In this document: in pieces, positions 33,025-45,089 of the stretch
Position numbering within the stretch: position 1 is the stretch's first letter
How the letters are laid out: each line of letters begins with the position of its first letter
Source: Raffaelea ambrosiae
Taxonomy: Eukaryota; Ascomycota; Sordariomycetes; Ophiostomatales; Ophiostomataceae
Reading direction: 5' to 3'
Length of the DNA: 64,000 nt
Assembly (NCBI GenBank): GCA_002778195.1
Contig: PCDI01000009.1
Coordinates: forward strand, 1,080,725-1,144,724
Notes under the pieces: generated by a model
Databases searched by the model: none
What the model saw: the letters and a program-made list of their open reading frames with translations, nothing else
Told to the model about the DNA's origin: nothing
Program-made: the position numbers and the translations under genes

Positions 33025-36000
33025 CTGGCAAACAATAGAATATGGCCTAGTCCGTATGCCTACCTATACTAGTAAATGGAGACGCGTGATGCGTACCAAA
33101 GACCCCGGGAGAGAGGCAGTAGACGAACAAGGACAGGCAGGGCCAAAGAGGAAAAAAGAGACAGAGAAATAACCCGAACGCTAACACGAGAAACCAGGGG
33201 GTCAGAAATGACGACGAGGTCGACGTGTAGGGCTGGCCGGTGGAGATATGGAGGGGTGGTACCCGGCTGCCCAAGACCTCTTATACGGACCTGGTCTGGC
33301 TGGGGTCTTCTTGCTGGGTCAGAGAGGGGAAGGGCCTCGTGTGTCAGGGGTTGCTAATGGTAGTGGACGTCCGAAGAGGGCAGAAAAAGCCTGCGTAAAA
33401 GAGGCCGTTTGTCGTGTGAGTGGTCGTCAATCGTCCGTCATATGCCGTAGTCATAAGTGTCATCAAAAAGGAGAGGGCTCAGGGGAGAGGTTCAGGGAAG
33501 AATGGCGAGAGAGCGAGTGAATTAGGCGCCAGATGTCTGGGAGGGTATAGGAGACGATGCCAAGAGGGGAAGGGCAGTGTCAGAGTGAAGATAACGAGGC
33601 GGAATGTGGTCTCAAAGCATTAACGATATAATTATGGGTAGACCAAGTATATGACACACGGGGGGGGGGTGTGGCATAAAGGGGCCAGCGAGTGCGGAAG
33701 GAACCAGGAGAGGGCGAGAATATGATAGATGAGAGGAATCAGATGAGAGCTAGGACAGTGAGAAGAGAAAGTTGAGGTCGAATTGAGCAGTGAAAGAAAC
33801 GTTAAGCGTAAAAGTTGGAAGAAGAATGAAGAGTCGAAAGTGAAGTTGACGTGTCAAAGCCGTGAAGAGAAACAGGACAAAAGAAAGTCGTGAACGAGAG
33901 ACTGTCCGAAGACGGAAAGAGCGTATTGAGAAGCTCGAAAGGCCAAGAAGCTGGTCCAGAAGCTGGTTCAGGAGCTGACGGACGGGTTTGGTTGGACTGA
34001 AACTACCAAACCGAGAAATCCCACTTCAGGAATAGGAGAGCATAGATGGCCCGCGGGAATAACACGTCTTGACCAGCAAAGGCGCAAGCATGACCACAAG
34101 CCCAGGGGAGCCGAAGAGGGCGTTTGGGTCTAGGCAGGCTCGTCAATGAGCAGACAGGATGGGATAGTCGTCGAGATGCCAAAGGGTCGAGAGGCAGATT
34201 CGAAAAAGAGACCGTTGCGATCCGAGATGGTGTAGACCCAAAGACGTCAGAAGGGCGGTCGTATAGTTAATAATGCGGAAGGGAATTGCTTTAATATGGA
34301 TCAGGGTTCAAGGACCAACAGATCGTCCAGATCGAGGAGGACAAGAAGAAGGGGCAATGAAGAATGGGGGGGGGGGGAGGGGGGTGTAGTGGCGACAGGA
34401 GGATATTAAAAGAGGTGGACGGGATCTATAGAGAGGAGGGAAGCGAGCGAATGGGAGTGCGGAGAGAAGAGGGAGGATGGGTGAGAGGGACGGGGAGGAC
34501 AAAAAGAGAAGAACGGTCGGGTAGCAAGCAGTCTGCGTTGTGCCAGAAAAGGTATGCGCGATCTGCAAGAGACTGACAAGGCAGGAACGAGCGAGTCTGA
34601 GAAGAAGGGAAGAACGGGACCGGAGGAGAAGGCGCGAACGAGGCGACGAGGCGAGGCGGACCAGAAAGAGTCGAATCAGGCAGGACCACGAGGACGTAGA
34701 GGGAAAGAGCGAGTGACACGCAAGAATGCAGCAGTAGAGGCCAGGAAAGAGGCCGGGGACAGGCCAAACGACACCAACAGCGACGGACACTAGTTGGAAG
34801 AGTTCCAAAACAAAGAAAACAACACTTTGCAACTGGCAAAAGTGGCATCGCGAAAAACGCCCTACTAGTCATGGAGACGCGCGTGGAATTACATGGCAAA
34901 ACACATAGCAAGATGCATCCATACGAGAACACGGTAACATGCAAAGAGAACTAGTACACCGTAAGATTCTTTGCAACTGGCTGCAATGTCCCCATGGCCC
35001 CAAAGCAAATATCCCCAAGGTCTCAGTGCATGTGCAGCATGCAGCTCTCAGGAGCGCAAGAGAGAAAAAGGTCATCCAAGTCTCCAGAAAGACCCCCAAA
35101 CTACTGCAGCGGGAACGGGTTTCATTTCGCACCCGCCCATTTGGGCACAGCGGGAGGCGGCGGCAAGGCCCAGAGAGGCAAAAGGCCAGGAGAATGGACA
35201 GGAGGGAATGCGCACAAGACACCAAACGCACAGCGACCGGCCGGAAAACCACAAAAAAAAACCAGTAAAAACCAGTAAAAGCCACAGAAACTGGCAGGGC
35301 AAACATGCAGGTGTTTAATTTGATGGAGACCGAGAGGAGCCACCCAGCGTGCAGGACGTGCAGATAGGTGGGGCAAGGACGGGGCCTTTGGGGGGCCACT
35401 GGTGCGCTGTGGTGGTCCCAGCCAGCCCGAGCCTTCATCAGAGCTGCATACGAGGCGCATACTCTGCAGGCGAATGGCCCTACCGACAGAGAGGCTGAGG
35501 CAAGCCCAGAACAGGCAGGCATTCCAATTGGCACAGGAATGCAGTCAACAAGATGAGCCAAATGAGCAGGGTCGGAGCTGCAAGACAGCGCATATTACTG
35601 GGAGAGAAGAGAGACTCTTTTCGCTCAGAATGTCTACATAGTAGTTACTACTCACCCACTACCAGTCGACTGCGGAGTACGCTCTCGCCTTACACCGCTC
35701 ATCCCCTGCCAGTGGAACCTGCTGGAACAGGGACCTGCAGCGCTGCTACACGGTATCTGACAGGGGATGTCGCAGGGCCGCAGCCACACAGGGCCGTTTA
35801 AGCATATCGCGTTTGCGGTTTTGCGAAGGAGAGAAAAAAAGGGGAGGCCCCGAAGGGGAGACAGAAACCAAACAGCATGGTAGCGCATGGCACTTGTTTG
35901 GCTGTCGGCTGCTTGGCCGTGTTTCCTGTGCGCTGTTTGCTGCAGCCGGCCGAGACCACTGGCGACCACTGGAGACGGCAGAGACGGAGGCAGCTCTTCT

Positions 36001-37713
36001 GCAGAGCCAATGGTTCTTGGGGGAAAGAGATGTGCACGCGTACATAAGTGCGATGCAATGCAATGGGAATGCAATGCACCTGTCGGTTGATTCGGCTCGA
36101 CGTTGTCTTTCAGTCGCAGCGGCAGTAGTGCGGGGCGAGAGAACGTACGTGTGTGCTGGGGGTTCGATGAGAACCAGACAATGGAAAAAAACATGCCTGT
36201 GGGTATCAAATAATACGGGACCGCCCCAAAAAGAAAACAAAAAATGGGAAAAAAGCAAGCAGAGCCGCCACCACGAGCGACTAAGTACGGTGTCCACGAC
36301 GCGTCTTCTCTGCCCCCGAATGGTGGGGTCCCACCTCGACGCGTCGCGCGTCCGGGTCGCTCTCTTTGGGGAAAGGTACGATGGGCAGTGCAACAGCACA
36401 ATATTGTACAAAGTACGGTGTGTACATAAGATATTACAAAGTACACCGTACACGCTCTGATCATTTCCAAATAAAAATATTAAATTAAATTAAATAAAAA
36501 TAAAAATAAAATAAAATAAAACACACACAAAAAACACATAAAACACACACACACTCACGCACGAAGAAAAGTCACAAAAAATCACGAATTGGTCCATTCT
36601 ATCAGGCAATAACCCAACGATATTCGCATACAACGGCTACGCCCAAACCAGTGATGTGGCGGGCCAATTTGAGACCATTCTGTCTCCTCTCCCTGCCGTG
36701 CCCGCCCACCTGTCCGGCCACCTAGCGTCGTGTCTGGATTGTAGGATGTGGATTATGTATCGCAGCCACGGTGTTGTTGTTTGTTTACTTGTTTGTCTCC
36801 ATTTCGACGCATTTCAGAAGCATATTTTCACCGACCTTGCGGATCGTGAACGGTGGTGTGCTTGTTACGCAAACATGTGGGAAGCCAGTGCTCTCTCAAG
36901 TTAATTGGTTACGCCCCGTCAGGAATGCCATGTGATCAAGGAGACACATTTGGCAGAGCAAAAAAAATGCCGTGCTCGGCCATCGTAGCCTGTCTGGACC
37001 TGACAAGCTGTCATCGCAATAGACCGGAACATTTTGCCAGGTCTGACAAGCTGTCATCGCAATAGACTGGAACAGTTTGCCAGGTGTGGACTCGTCTCTT
37101 TTGGAGCTGAACCTCCTGCTGTCTTCTGGGTGACGACTATGTAACTACGCCGTAAGTAATTCCACACAACTCCGCACTCGGAAAATTGCGTATTTTTGGC
37201 CCATTTTTGGCCCAGTTCTTTTGCTCGCCAAAAAGCCCAGGCCCCCAAAGACTTGGCATAAGGAACCGACTATCCCAAGATCATCAACCACCCTGGTCCC
37301 GTTGACCCATTTCAACGACCATCGACTCCGTCGTCTCCATTTTCCCCTTTGCGACCCCATCCGGTCAGCCAGTCCATTCAGTCCCATTCAATTGCCGTCT
37401 AACCGAACAAGACAGACAACAGACCACAGACGGACAGACAGAGAGACAGCCACTGGCCGAAGATATACCCTTTTCACAGCGACAACCAAAAGACAACAAA
37501 CCCTCTTGCCGCCCCACGGTTTTGTCTCCGCTGCTTATCGGTGGAAAGTGGGCCAGCCAATCGAGCACAGCGAGGCCAAAAAGAAAAAAAGAAGATCGTC
37601 ATCGTCGTCGCCCCATTCGACCACCCTTTTTTTTCCATTTTTCTTTTTCTTTTTCTTGGGCCAAGTGGCACTGTCAGCAGCAGCCACACACACACAGCCG
37701 CCGTTCGGCCACC
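33025..37713. other. 4.7-kb stretch without a recognisable gene
   Basis: It contains the promoter (and possibly first exon) of the serine-rich gene on the left and the RCE1 promoter on the right. Between them are purine-rich blocks (33650-34800), an A/T simple-sequence zone (36465-36560) and a 43-bp direct duplication (37001). Only short, compositionally biased frames occur. I found no tRNA-like fold by eye. Confidence 0.45.
37001..37085. repeat. Direct duplication, 43-bp period
   Basis: Two adjacent copies of a 42-base block (37001-37042 and 37044-37085), starting TGACAAGCTGTCATCGCAAT and ending TTTGCCAGGT, differ at two positions. The start of the block also contains a small inverted repeat (TGACAAGCTGTCA). 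Confidence 0.9.
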
Positions 37714-37908
37714 ATGGCGCCGTTTCCCATTCGCAGCCTGCTCGACAAGTACATCTTCCACAAGCATGGTGCGTGTTTTGCGTCTCCCCGTCTCCCTGTC
37801 TCTCAGCCTCTCGGGCCTCTTGCGTGCCCTCGTGCATTGCGATCGTCGTCTCCCAGATTGCCGTCTACGCCCGTGACCACAACACCGTGCTCGCCAGGCT
37901 CACCATGA
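37714..37908 (+). other. Upstream open frame overlapping the RCE1 start (ATGA)
   Basis: An ATG in near-ideal context (GCCACCATGGCG) precedes RCE1. Read without splicing it gives a 64-codon frame that ends in the overlap ATGA with the presumed RCE1 start at 37905. If the intron 37769-37856 (GTGCGT to TCCCAG) is removed, the frame instead stops at 37876 after 24 codons. The first residues (MAPFPIRSLLDKYIFHKH) look protein-like, so a microprotein is also possible. Which form is used cannot be told from the sequence. Confidence 0.45.
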
Positions 37909-39192
37909 CTGCAGAAGAAATCCCGCCGCCGCTCTCCACCCGCACGGCTGTAGCCTTGCTGGTAAGTTCAGCCTCGTGAGATGTGATATGGACACACACA
38001 CACTCTCTCTCTTTCTCTCTCTCTCTTTCTCTCTCTGTATCTCTCCCCCTCTCTCTGTCTCTCTCCCTCATTCTTCTCTCTCCCCCCCCTCTCTCTCCCT
38101 CATTCTTCTCTACTCCCCCCCTAACACGCCCAGACCCTCTACACGGTCGTCTATGTCGCGCCCCTCTATGCCTCGCCGCTCACCCGGCCCTCGGCGCGGC
38201 TCTCCCGCGACGCCCCCTCTGTCATCCGCGGCCGCATCGCCTCCGTCACCTTCAGCGCCGTCCTCTGCTCCCTCGCCACCCTGGCCTTTCTGACCACCGC
38301 TGGCGTCCCTGGCGCCTCCCGCCTGCCCGCCGCCGACGCGCTCCACCTCATGGGCTACTGGCCCGTCGGCCTGGCCGAGACCCTGCGCGCGGCGGCGCTC
38401 ACGGCCGCCCTCTTTGCCGGCCCGCTGTTTGAGCACTTTGTCGTCGAGGGGGGGTGGCGCGAATGGGTTCCTCGGGGCTGGTCCGGGGGGGCGGCCGGCG
38501 GGGTGGCCGGGTGGGACGCCCCCCACCCCCTGGCCTCCCTCGCGGCCTGGACCACCTGGCGCAACCTCGTCGCCGGCCCCGTCACCGAAGAGGTGCTGTT
38601 CCGCGGCGCCGCCGTGCCGCTGCTGGTGCTGGCGCGGACCCCGGTGGCCACGACGGTCTGTCTGTCGCCCGTGGTCTTTGGCCTGGCGCACACGCACCAC
38701 GCGTACGAGTTCCACCTGGCCCACCCGACCGTGCCGTGGACGTTTGTGGTGCTGCGGTCCCTGTTCCAGTGCCTGTTCACGACGCTGTTCGGCGCGTACG
38801 CCACGTTTCTCTTCCTGCGCACCGGCAGCCTGCTGGCCGTCTGCGTCGTGCACAGCTTCTGCAACAGCCTCGGCCTGCCGCGCTTCTGGGGCCTGGTGCA
38901 GCCGGCCGGGTACGACGCGGACGGCACCGCCTACGAGGCGTCTGCGCCGCGGCCGGTGCCCACCAAGGAGAAGCTCGACGACGACGACGACGCCGCCGCC
39001 CGCAACACGACAGCCCCTTTGCCCTCCCGGGCCCCCAAGCCGTACGGCATCCTGCTCTGGACCGTTGCCTACTACGCCATTCTCGTGGCCGGCGCCGTCT
39101 ACTGGTACCGCCATCTGTGGTCGCTGACGGAGAGCCCGCTGGCGCTGGCCTCGTTCAGTCCCACGACCGCAAGACCAGTGGAGAAGCATTGA
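37905..39192 (+). CDS. RCE1: CAAX prenyl protease 2 (Rce1 family)
   Basis: Two coding exons (37905-37961 and 38134-39192; branch CTAAC, acceptor GCCCAG) give 371 residues. Rce1 is an ER-membrane intramembrane protease that removes the last three residues of prenylated CaaX proteins such as Ras and a-factor. The three signature motifs are present: GPVTEEVLFRG (EExxxR), FGLAH (FxxxH) and HSFCN (HxxxN). There are about seven hydrophobic segments, and the N-terminus PPPLSTRTAVALL and SRDAPSVIRGRI fit fungal Rce1. A run of Asp and an extra C-terminal helix are seen after residue 270. I chose the ATG at 37905 because the family motif starts just after it. An upstream frame overlaps this start. The 172-nt intron carries a CT-rich simple repeat. 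Confidence 0.9.
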
Positions 39193-39904
39193 GGCAGCGG
39201 GTCGATGCACGGTCCCAGGTTTCATGGGTCAAGCGATTGGAGTGGTCATAGCTAATGAGTCGTTTTGTTTGAACACACAAATGATGTAATGAGGCGCACA
39301 TTCTGTTCTTGTCGGCTTTTTGTATAGGTGTTGACTGATTATTTGTCTGCTTAAGACGTTACAGCTTGTTTTTGTTTTGGACTTGGTTCCTGGGATTTTT
39401 CAAAAAAAAAAAAAAAAGTTATTTTACAGTGTTGTCCAAAAGTGTCTGCTTTTTCTTTCCCCCGAGTTTCCTGTTTTCCCCTTTTTCAATGTTTGTACAT
39501 ACCATTCCCATAGTCCATCTGTGGCCGGGGAAATAATCCTGCTATTCGTGCCCTCGGGTCATACATCCCTCGGGGGTGAGAGCACGGGGCTGCCTGTTGC
39601 TTTCACGAGCAGGGAAGAGATGGATCTCCTGCAAGTTCATTGTCCCATCTCAAAAAGGCCCTCATCACGCCTTCGTGTCCCCCCACCCCCCTCCCACTGC
39701 CCAGGTCTCAGGCTTTTCCTGAGTGTGTATACGTACTGTACTGGCCTCCCTGTAGGATCCAGTTTATTGCTTTCTGGTGGACTATGCTTCTTTTTCTCTG
39801 TTTGCCAGTGTGCCTTTGCCTCTCTGCCTGGGTCGTTTCCCGTGTCAGGACACCCAACAGGTGTCGTCGTCTCTGCGTATTTGTGGATTGGTCCGCGCTG
39901 TTCT
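39193..39904. other. Convergent 3' spacer between RCE1 and MMM1
   Basis: About 700 bases between convergent stop codons; A-run at 39402-39417 and pyrimidine-rich tracts. No gene is seen. Confidence 0.5.
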
Positions 39905-41698
39905 TCACCCGTGCGGCTCAGCCACCACGTCTGGTATGGACCCGGGCCGAGAAAAGGCCTCGTCGTGCCGGGCCCGCTGCCGGTACCGCAGCGTGTCTTG
40001 CGAGGACCGCATCAGGTGTGACAGCTGCGGCACCTGGCCGGGCTGGGCGTGCAGCCCGTGCGCCGACTGCAGCGTCTGGAAAGCTTGTAGCGGTGGCGGC
40101 TGCTGCCGCTCCACCCAGCTCTCGGTCTCGGCTTCTTTGCGCGGGTCTCGTGTCTCCCGCGAGTCGCGCGAATCGCGCGACTCGGGCCGGCGCAGCACAT
40201 CCAGGCCGGCCGACTTGGTCTTGTTCAGCACGCGGTCCGTAGCGGTCGGGGGGGGCATGGACGGGGGTGGTGTGGCTGTTGCGGCTGCACCCACTCCTGC
40301 GGCTGCGGCTGCGGCTGCGGCGTCCGTCTGTCCGTCGTCCCCGACGTGTCCGGTGCCGCTGGCTCCGCTGGCGGTGCTGGCGGTGCCACCACCACCACTG
40401 CCGGTCGCACCCGCGCCCGAGCCGCCGCTGCCGCCCCGGGCATTCTTCATCCGCGGCCACAGACTAGGCAGCGCAATCTCCTGGAACCGCGGCTCGACGG
40501 CGCGGTCGTCGAACCACCGGTGCAGGCGGGACTCGACCAGCTGGGCGATCTTGGGCACGTCCTGGAGGCGCGAGCGGCTGCCGAGGAGGCTGCGGATGGA
40601 AAAGTCGAGGCGGTAGTCGTCGAGGAAGGCAAAGATCATCTTGGTGGGCGTGGCCTGGGAGGGGTTGCTCGGCACAAAGGACACGGACAGGGTGCCGCTG
40701 AAGCGGACGACGGAGACGGCCAGGGCCACGGGCAGGACGGCCGACAGCCGGCGCGGGTAGTTGAGCAGCAGCTTGGTCTCGACGGCCAGCGTGATCATGT
40801 CGCTGAGGTCGACGTCCATGCGCGCCTGGAGACGCGTGGCGTTGCTTCCGCCCGGCCCCCCCCCTCCTCCTCCTATTCCTCCTCCTCCTCCTCCTGCCGT
40901 CGCATAGCCGAGCCCGTCTTCGTCGACGGGGATGATGCGGCAGTTGCTGAATATGGGAAAATCCTCGCCGAGGCTGAGCTCCGTGACGCGGATCTCGTCG
41001 ATAAAGTCGGGCCGGGACGTGCCGTTGAGGGCCTTGGTGAGCGAGGTCAGGATGGCGTTGTCGTGCTGGGCGTCGTTGCGGAACTGGGCAATCGTCTGCG
41101 CAATGAGCACGTTGAACCAGTCGAGGCTCTCGGGCTGGTGGCTGTCGACGCGGTAGTAGGTCTTGTTGAGGATCGAGCCGATGGTCAGGGTCGGCGGCCG
41201 TCGCAGGACGCTCGTTTTGTTGCGTCGGTTCGCCGCGGCCGCCTGCTGGGCCGCGGCTCCTCCCAGGGGGCCCTGCTGCGCGAAGTCGGCTCCCAGCTTC
41301 CCTGGGTCGTGGGCTTGCGTGTGGTTTGGCTGTTTCTGTTTCTGCAGGAGCGCCTTCTGGTGTGCCTCGGTCCGCAGCCGTCGGTCGGCTGCCCGTTGGG
41401 CTGCTGTGGCCTCCGCCGAGGGCGTGTCGCCGAAGATGAAGAACTTGATGAAGGCGGCCACGAGCAGAACGACCGAGAGCTGGCCGACAATCAGGCCCTG
41501 GGTGAAGGAGAAGCTGGGGGACGGTCGAATGTTAGCAGAGATGCAGAAACCCCGGGCGGTGGAGAGCCTCGGCTTCCTGGCGCTCCTGGCGCTCCTGGCT
41601 CTCCTTCTGGCTTTCTTGATTTGTCCTTCTTTTTTCGTCCTTCTTTTTCGTCTTACTTACGCTGGCTGTGGCGTCGCGGGACACACGTCGGGGGCCAT
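39905..41698 (-). CDS. MMM1: Maintenance of mitochondrial morphology protein 1 (ERMES)
   Basis: Exon 1 (41661-41698) encodes only a dozen residues. Exon 2 (39905-41513) carries the rest, giving 548 residues. Mmm1 is the ER-membrane anchor of the ERMES complex, which tethers ER to mitochondria and carries phospholipids. The layout is typical: a short lumenal N-terminus, FSFTQGLIVGQLSVVLLV forming the single membrane helix (about residues 15-38), then a cytosolic SMP domain. SMP landmarks are SLDWFNVLIAQT, ITLAVETKLLLNYPR, FLDDYRLDFSIRSLLGSRS and the closing RLHRWFDDRAVEPR. A Gly-rich insert and a long low-complexity tail (Gly, Ala, then Ser/Arg repeats) extend the protein beyond the roughly 430 residues of yeast. 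It is head-to-head with VPS45. Confidence 0.94.
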
Positions 41699-42448
41699 GG
41701 CTATCGCGCCCTGGCGACTGGTCCAAGGCAGACACAAAGGAAAGCACGGAAGAGCGGGAGTCGGTGCATTCAGTGGACGGGAGAGGACAGCAAACGTCGC
41801 GGCTGGGGGACCAGGGGGCATGGGGAAGCTTTTTCGGCCGGTCTGTGGAGCAGAGAAACGTGCACCGAAATAGAGCAGCTGTATGGCGGCTGCTTCAGCA
41901 CGTCGGGCTTTGCTTATCTTATCGGGCATGTAGGGCTACCCTGTCCGGCAGCACACCCCGCGCCACAGACAGGTACTGCTACTTCCGCCTCTGAGCTCCA
42001 ACGGTCAGTCCAGATGGCCACTGACGCAACGACGCAACTGGGGCGGAGCTTCGCAGCCGCATTTTCGCCCTCCCACCTCCAAACGACGATCTGCGTCTCA
42101 TCACCGCCCGACGCACAACAGCCGCCCCACGCCTCGCCTGCCTTCCACACCGCGTGTGCTGATCCTACGAACGACGGAGACGAGTCCTTTTCTTTTATCC
42201 AGCGCCGTCATCCAGCCGTGTCACCGCCTTCTGTTCACCGCCTCGGGAGCGGCATGCGCCGGCCGTCTGAGCAAGCTGCTAGCTGGTGATCACGAAGCTT
42301 TGGTCGCGAGAGGCAAAAGGGCGCCGCTCTGGGCAGCACCGGGAACGACGGCCTCCCGAGAGCCTCGTACGGCGATTGACCGGCGAACCACGCCATCGAA
42401 TCATCTACACACCGACACGGCCCCTTTCCCCCGACGGCGGCAGTCATC
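41699..42448. other. Divergent promoter of MMM1 and VPS45
   Basis: 750 bases separate the two start codons. Several short frames occur on both strands but none is convincing, and no distinctive operator stands out. The arrangement implies a bidirectional promoter. Confidence 0.5.
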
Positions 42449-44516
42449 ATGGACGTCGTGCAGGCCGTCTCGGGCTATGTCACCAAGATGGTGACGGTGG
42501 GCGACAGCGCCACGACGGGTGCGGGTGTCGCGGGCGGCCTCGGGTCGTCGCTGTCGTCGGGCCCGTCGGGCTCGGCCAAGATGAAGATCCTGCTGCTGGA
42601 CCGCGAGACGGTGCCGATCGTGTCGACGGCGGCGACGCAGTCGGCGCTGCTGACGCACGAGGTGTTTCTGATTGACCGGCTGGACAATGCGAACCGCGAG
42701 AAGATGCGGCACCTGCGGTGTTTCTGTTTTGTGCGGCCGTCGGCGGACTCGATCCAGCAGCTGGTGGAGGAGCTGCGGGAGCCCAAGTACGGCGAGTACA
42801 ACCTGTTCTTCAGCAACGTGGTCAAGAAGTCGTCGCTGGAGCGGCTGGCCGAGGCCGACGACCACGAGGTGGTCAAGCGCGTGCAGGAGTACTTTGCCGA
42901 CTTCATCGTGGTCAACCCGGACCTGTTCACGCTGGACCTGGGCCGCGACAGCCAGAGCACGACCATCAGCCACATCTGGGGGCCCAGCGCGGACGCCTGG
43001 AACGCGGACGCGCTGCAGCGCACCACCGAGGGCCTGCTGGCCGTGCTGCTGGCCCTCAAGAAGAAGCCGCTCATCCGCTACAGCAAGAGCAGCCTGGTGA
43101 CCAAGAAGCTCGCCACCGAGCTGCGCTACCGCATCGCCCAGGAAGAGCAGCAGCTGTTCGACTTCCGTCCCGTCGACACGCCGCCCATCGTGCTCCTCCT
43201 CGACCGCCGCGAGGACCCCATCACGCCGCTGCTGACCCAGTGGACGTACCAGGCCATGGTGCACCAGCTGTTTGGCATCCACAACGGCCGCGTCGACCTG
43301 CGGGCCAGCGGTGCTGGCGCCGGTGCCGGCGCCGACCCGGGCCCCGAGCTGCGCGAGATTGTCCTGTCCCAGGACCAGGACCCCTTCTTCAAGAAGAACA
43401 TGTTCCTCAACTTTGGCGACCTGGGGTCGAATGTCAAGGAGTATGTCGAGCAGTTCCAGGCCAAGCACAAGAACAACGAGAACCTCGAGTCCATTGCCGA
43501 CATGAAGCGCTTTGTCGAGGAGTACCCCGAGTTCCGCAAGCTGTCCGGCAACGTCAGCAAGCACGTGCACCTGATCTCCGAGCTCAGTCGCCGCGTCGGC
43601 CAGGAGAACCTGCTCGAGGTCAGCGAGTGCGAGCAGAGTCTCGCCTGCAATGACCAACCCGCATCCGATTTGAAGGTACGTCTGGCACTTGGGAAGGAAC
43701 ATGTCACGGATGGAGATGAATGGGGAATGGGGGTGAACGGCGAACGGGGAACGGGGAACGGGAACGGGGAACGGGAACGGGAACGGAAACGGAGAACGGA
43801 GAACAAAAAACTCAAAAGAGACACACGTTTGCTAACTCCTACAGACTGTCCAAAAACTCATCCAGAACCCGGCTGTCACGCCCGAGTGCAAAGTCGGCCT
43901 CGTGGCCCTCTACGCGCTGCGCTACGGCTCCGGCAATGGCGCCGGCAGCAGCAGCAGCAGCTCGGCCGTGCCCATGCTGGTGGACCTGCTGACGGCGGCC
44001 GGCGGCGTGCCCGCGCGCATGGCGGACCAGGTGGCCAAGCTGCTGGCGTTCCAGCAGTCGCTGCGGGTGGGGGCGGGCGGCGGCGGCGGCAGCAGCGTGG
44101 CGGACATTTTCGAGTCCGGGGGCATCTTTGCGGGCGGGGCCAAGGCGCTGCGGGGCCTCAAGGGCGTGGACAATGTGTACACGATGCACACGCCGGTGCT
44201 GGAGGCGACGCTGCAGAGCCTGATCAAGGGCCGGCTGCGGGAGGCGCAGTATCCGTTTGTGGAGGGCGGCGGCACGACGCGGGACAAGCCGCAGGACATT
44301 GTGGTGTTTATGGTGGGCGGGGCGACGTACGAGGAAGCCAAGACGGTGGCCGGGCTGAACGCGTCGTCGCCCGGGGTGCGCATTGTGCTGGGCGGGACGA
44401 CGATCCACAATGCGGCGAGTTTCTGGGACGAGGTGGACGACGCGGTGTCGTCGTGGCCGGAGCCGGAGCCGACGACGGCCGCCGGACGGCTGCGGAAGGA
44501 GATTGGGCGCAGATAA
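42449..44516 (+). CDS. VPS45: Sec1/Munc18 protein Vps45
   Basis: Two exons (42449-43675 and 43845-44516) give 632 residues. Vps45 is the Sec1/Munc18 protein that binds the syntaxin Tlg2 and controls SNARE assembly at the trans-Golgi and endosome. Matching blocks are the N-terminal MKILLLDRETVPIVS, LLTHEVFLIDRLDN, KYGEYNLFFSNVVKK, then PPIVLLLDRREDPITPLLTQ, QWTYQAMVHQLFGIHNGRV, FFKKNMFLNFGDLG and, in exon 2, DIVVFMVGGATYEEAKTVAG and LGGTTIHNAASF. A Ser/Gly-rich insert near residue 15-45 and two Gly/Ala-rich loops are extra to yeast. The intron has a GTACGT donor, a GCTAACT branch site and a CCTACAG acceptor, and it contains a minisatellite. Confidence 0.94.
43736..43805. repeat. GGGAACGG-type minisatellite in the VPS45 intron
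   Basis: Irregular tandem copies of GGGAACGG/GAACGG fill about 70 bases of the 169-nt intron of VPS45. None of the splice signals is disrupted. Confidence 0.85.
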
Positions 44517-45089
44517 AAGAGTCGACTTTGTTGTCTGCGTGTGTATGTTCAGAGAGTGTTGGCAAGGGTTGTGGTTCGAGGGTTGTAGTTGAGTGTCGTA
44601 GTAGTCAAGTTGTCAAGTGTTTGTGGTTTGCTTATAAAAGACGACTCCGGTTTTGCTCCGTCAAGCCGACGTCGTGTTTTCAAAACACTTTGGCATAGGC
44701 GGTATAGGGTAATAATAGGCTTTCCTGATTTCTACACGAGGAAATGGTAAATGAATTGCAAGCATTGTCACTTTTATTATACGTTTGCCTCTATGCATGA
44801 CGGATGGAAAATCAAGGAAGCCTACAACCCGGCATTCGTTTATAGAAGAGGCACATCTGCACGACGTGCCAAACTAGAGAAATAAAACCCGCTCCCCCCT
44901 TACTCTAGCCCGTCAATATCCCTTTGAGGTGTACTCTGTGTGTACAAAATGGCTTGGTTCATTTGTTTTCTTTCAGAATCAAGACACTCTTGTTTCTCCT
45001 TGGATGCATCAGAATGCAGAGCAAATGGAAAAAGTTGAAACAAAAGCAAAAAAGAAATACGACACAAAAACACAACACACACAAGAAAA
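44517..45089. other. VPS45 3' region and spacer
   Basis: 3' UTR-like sequence followed by A-rich DNA; no gene is seen. Confidence 0.45.

Noticed and set aside
33650..34832. Several minus-strand frames with hydrophobic, Leu/Ser-rich translations
   Set aside because: They come from purine-rich plus-strand sequence and have no family resemblance or splice context.
40346..42289. A 647-codon plus-strand frame
   Set aside because: Antisense to MMM1 and its divergent promoter; low complexity and no domain.
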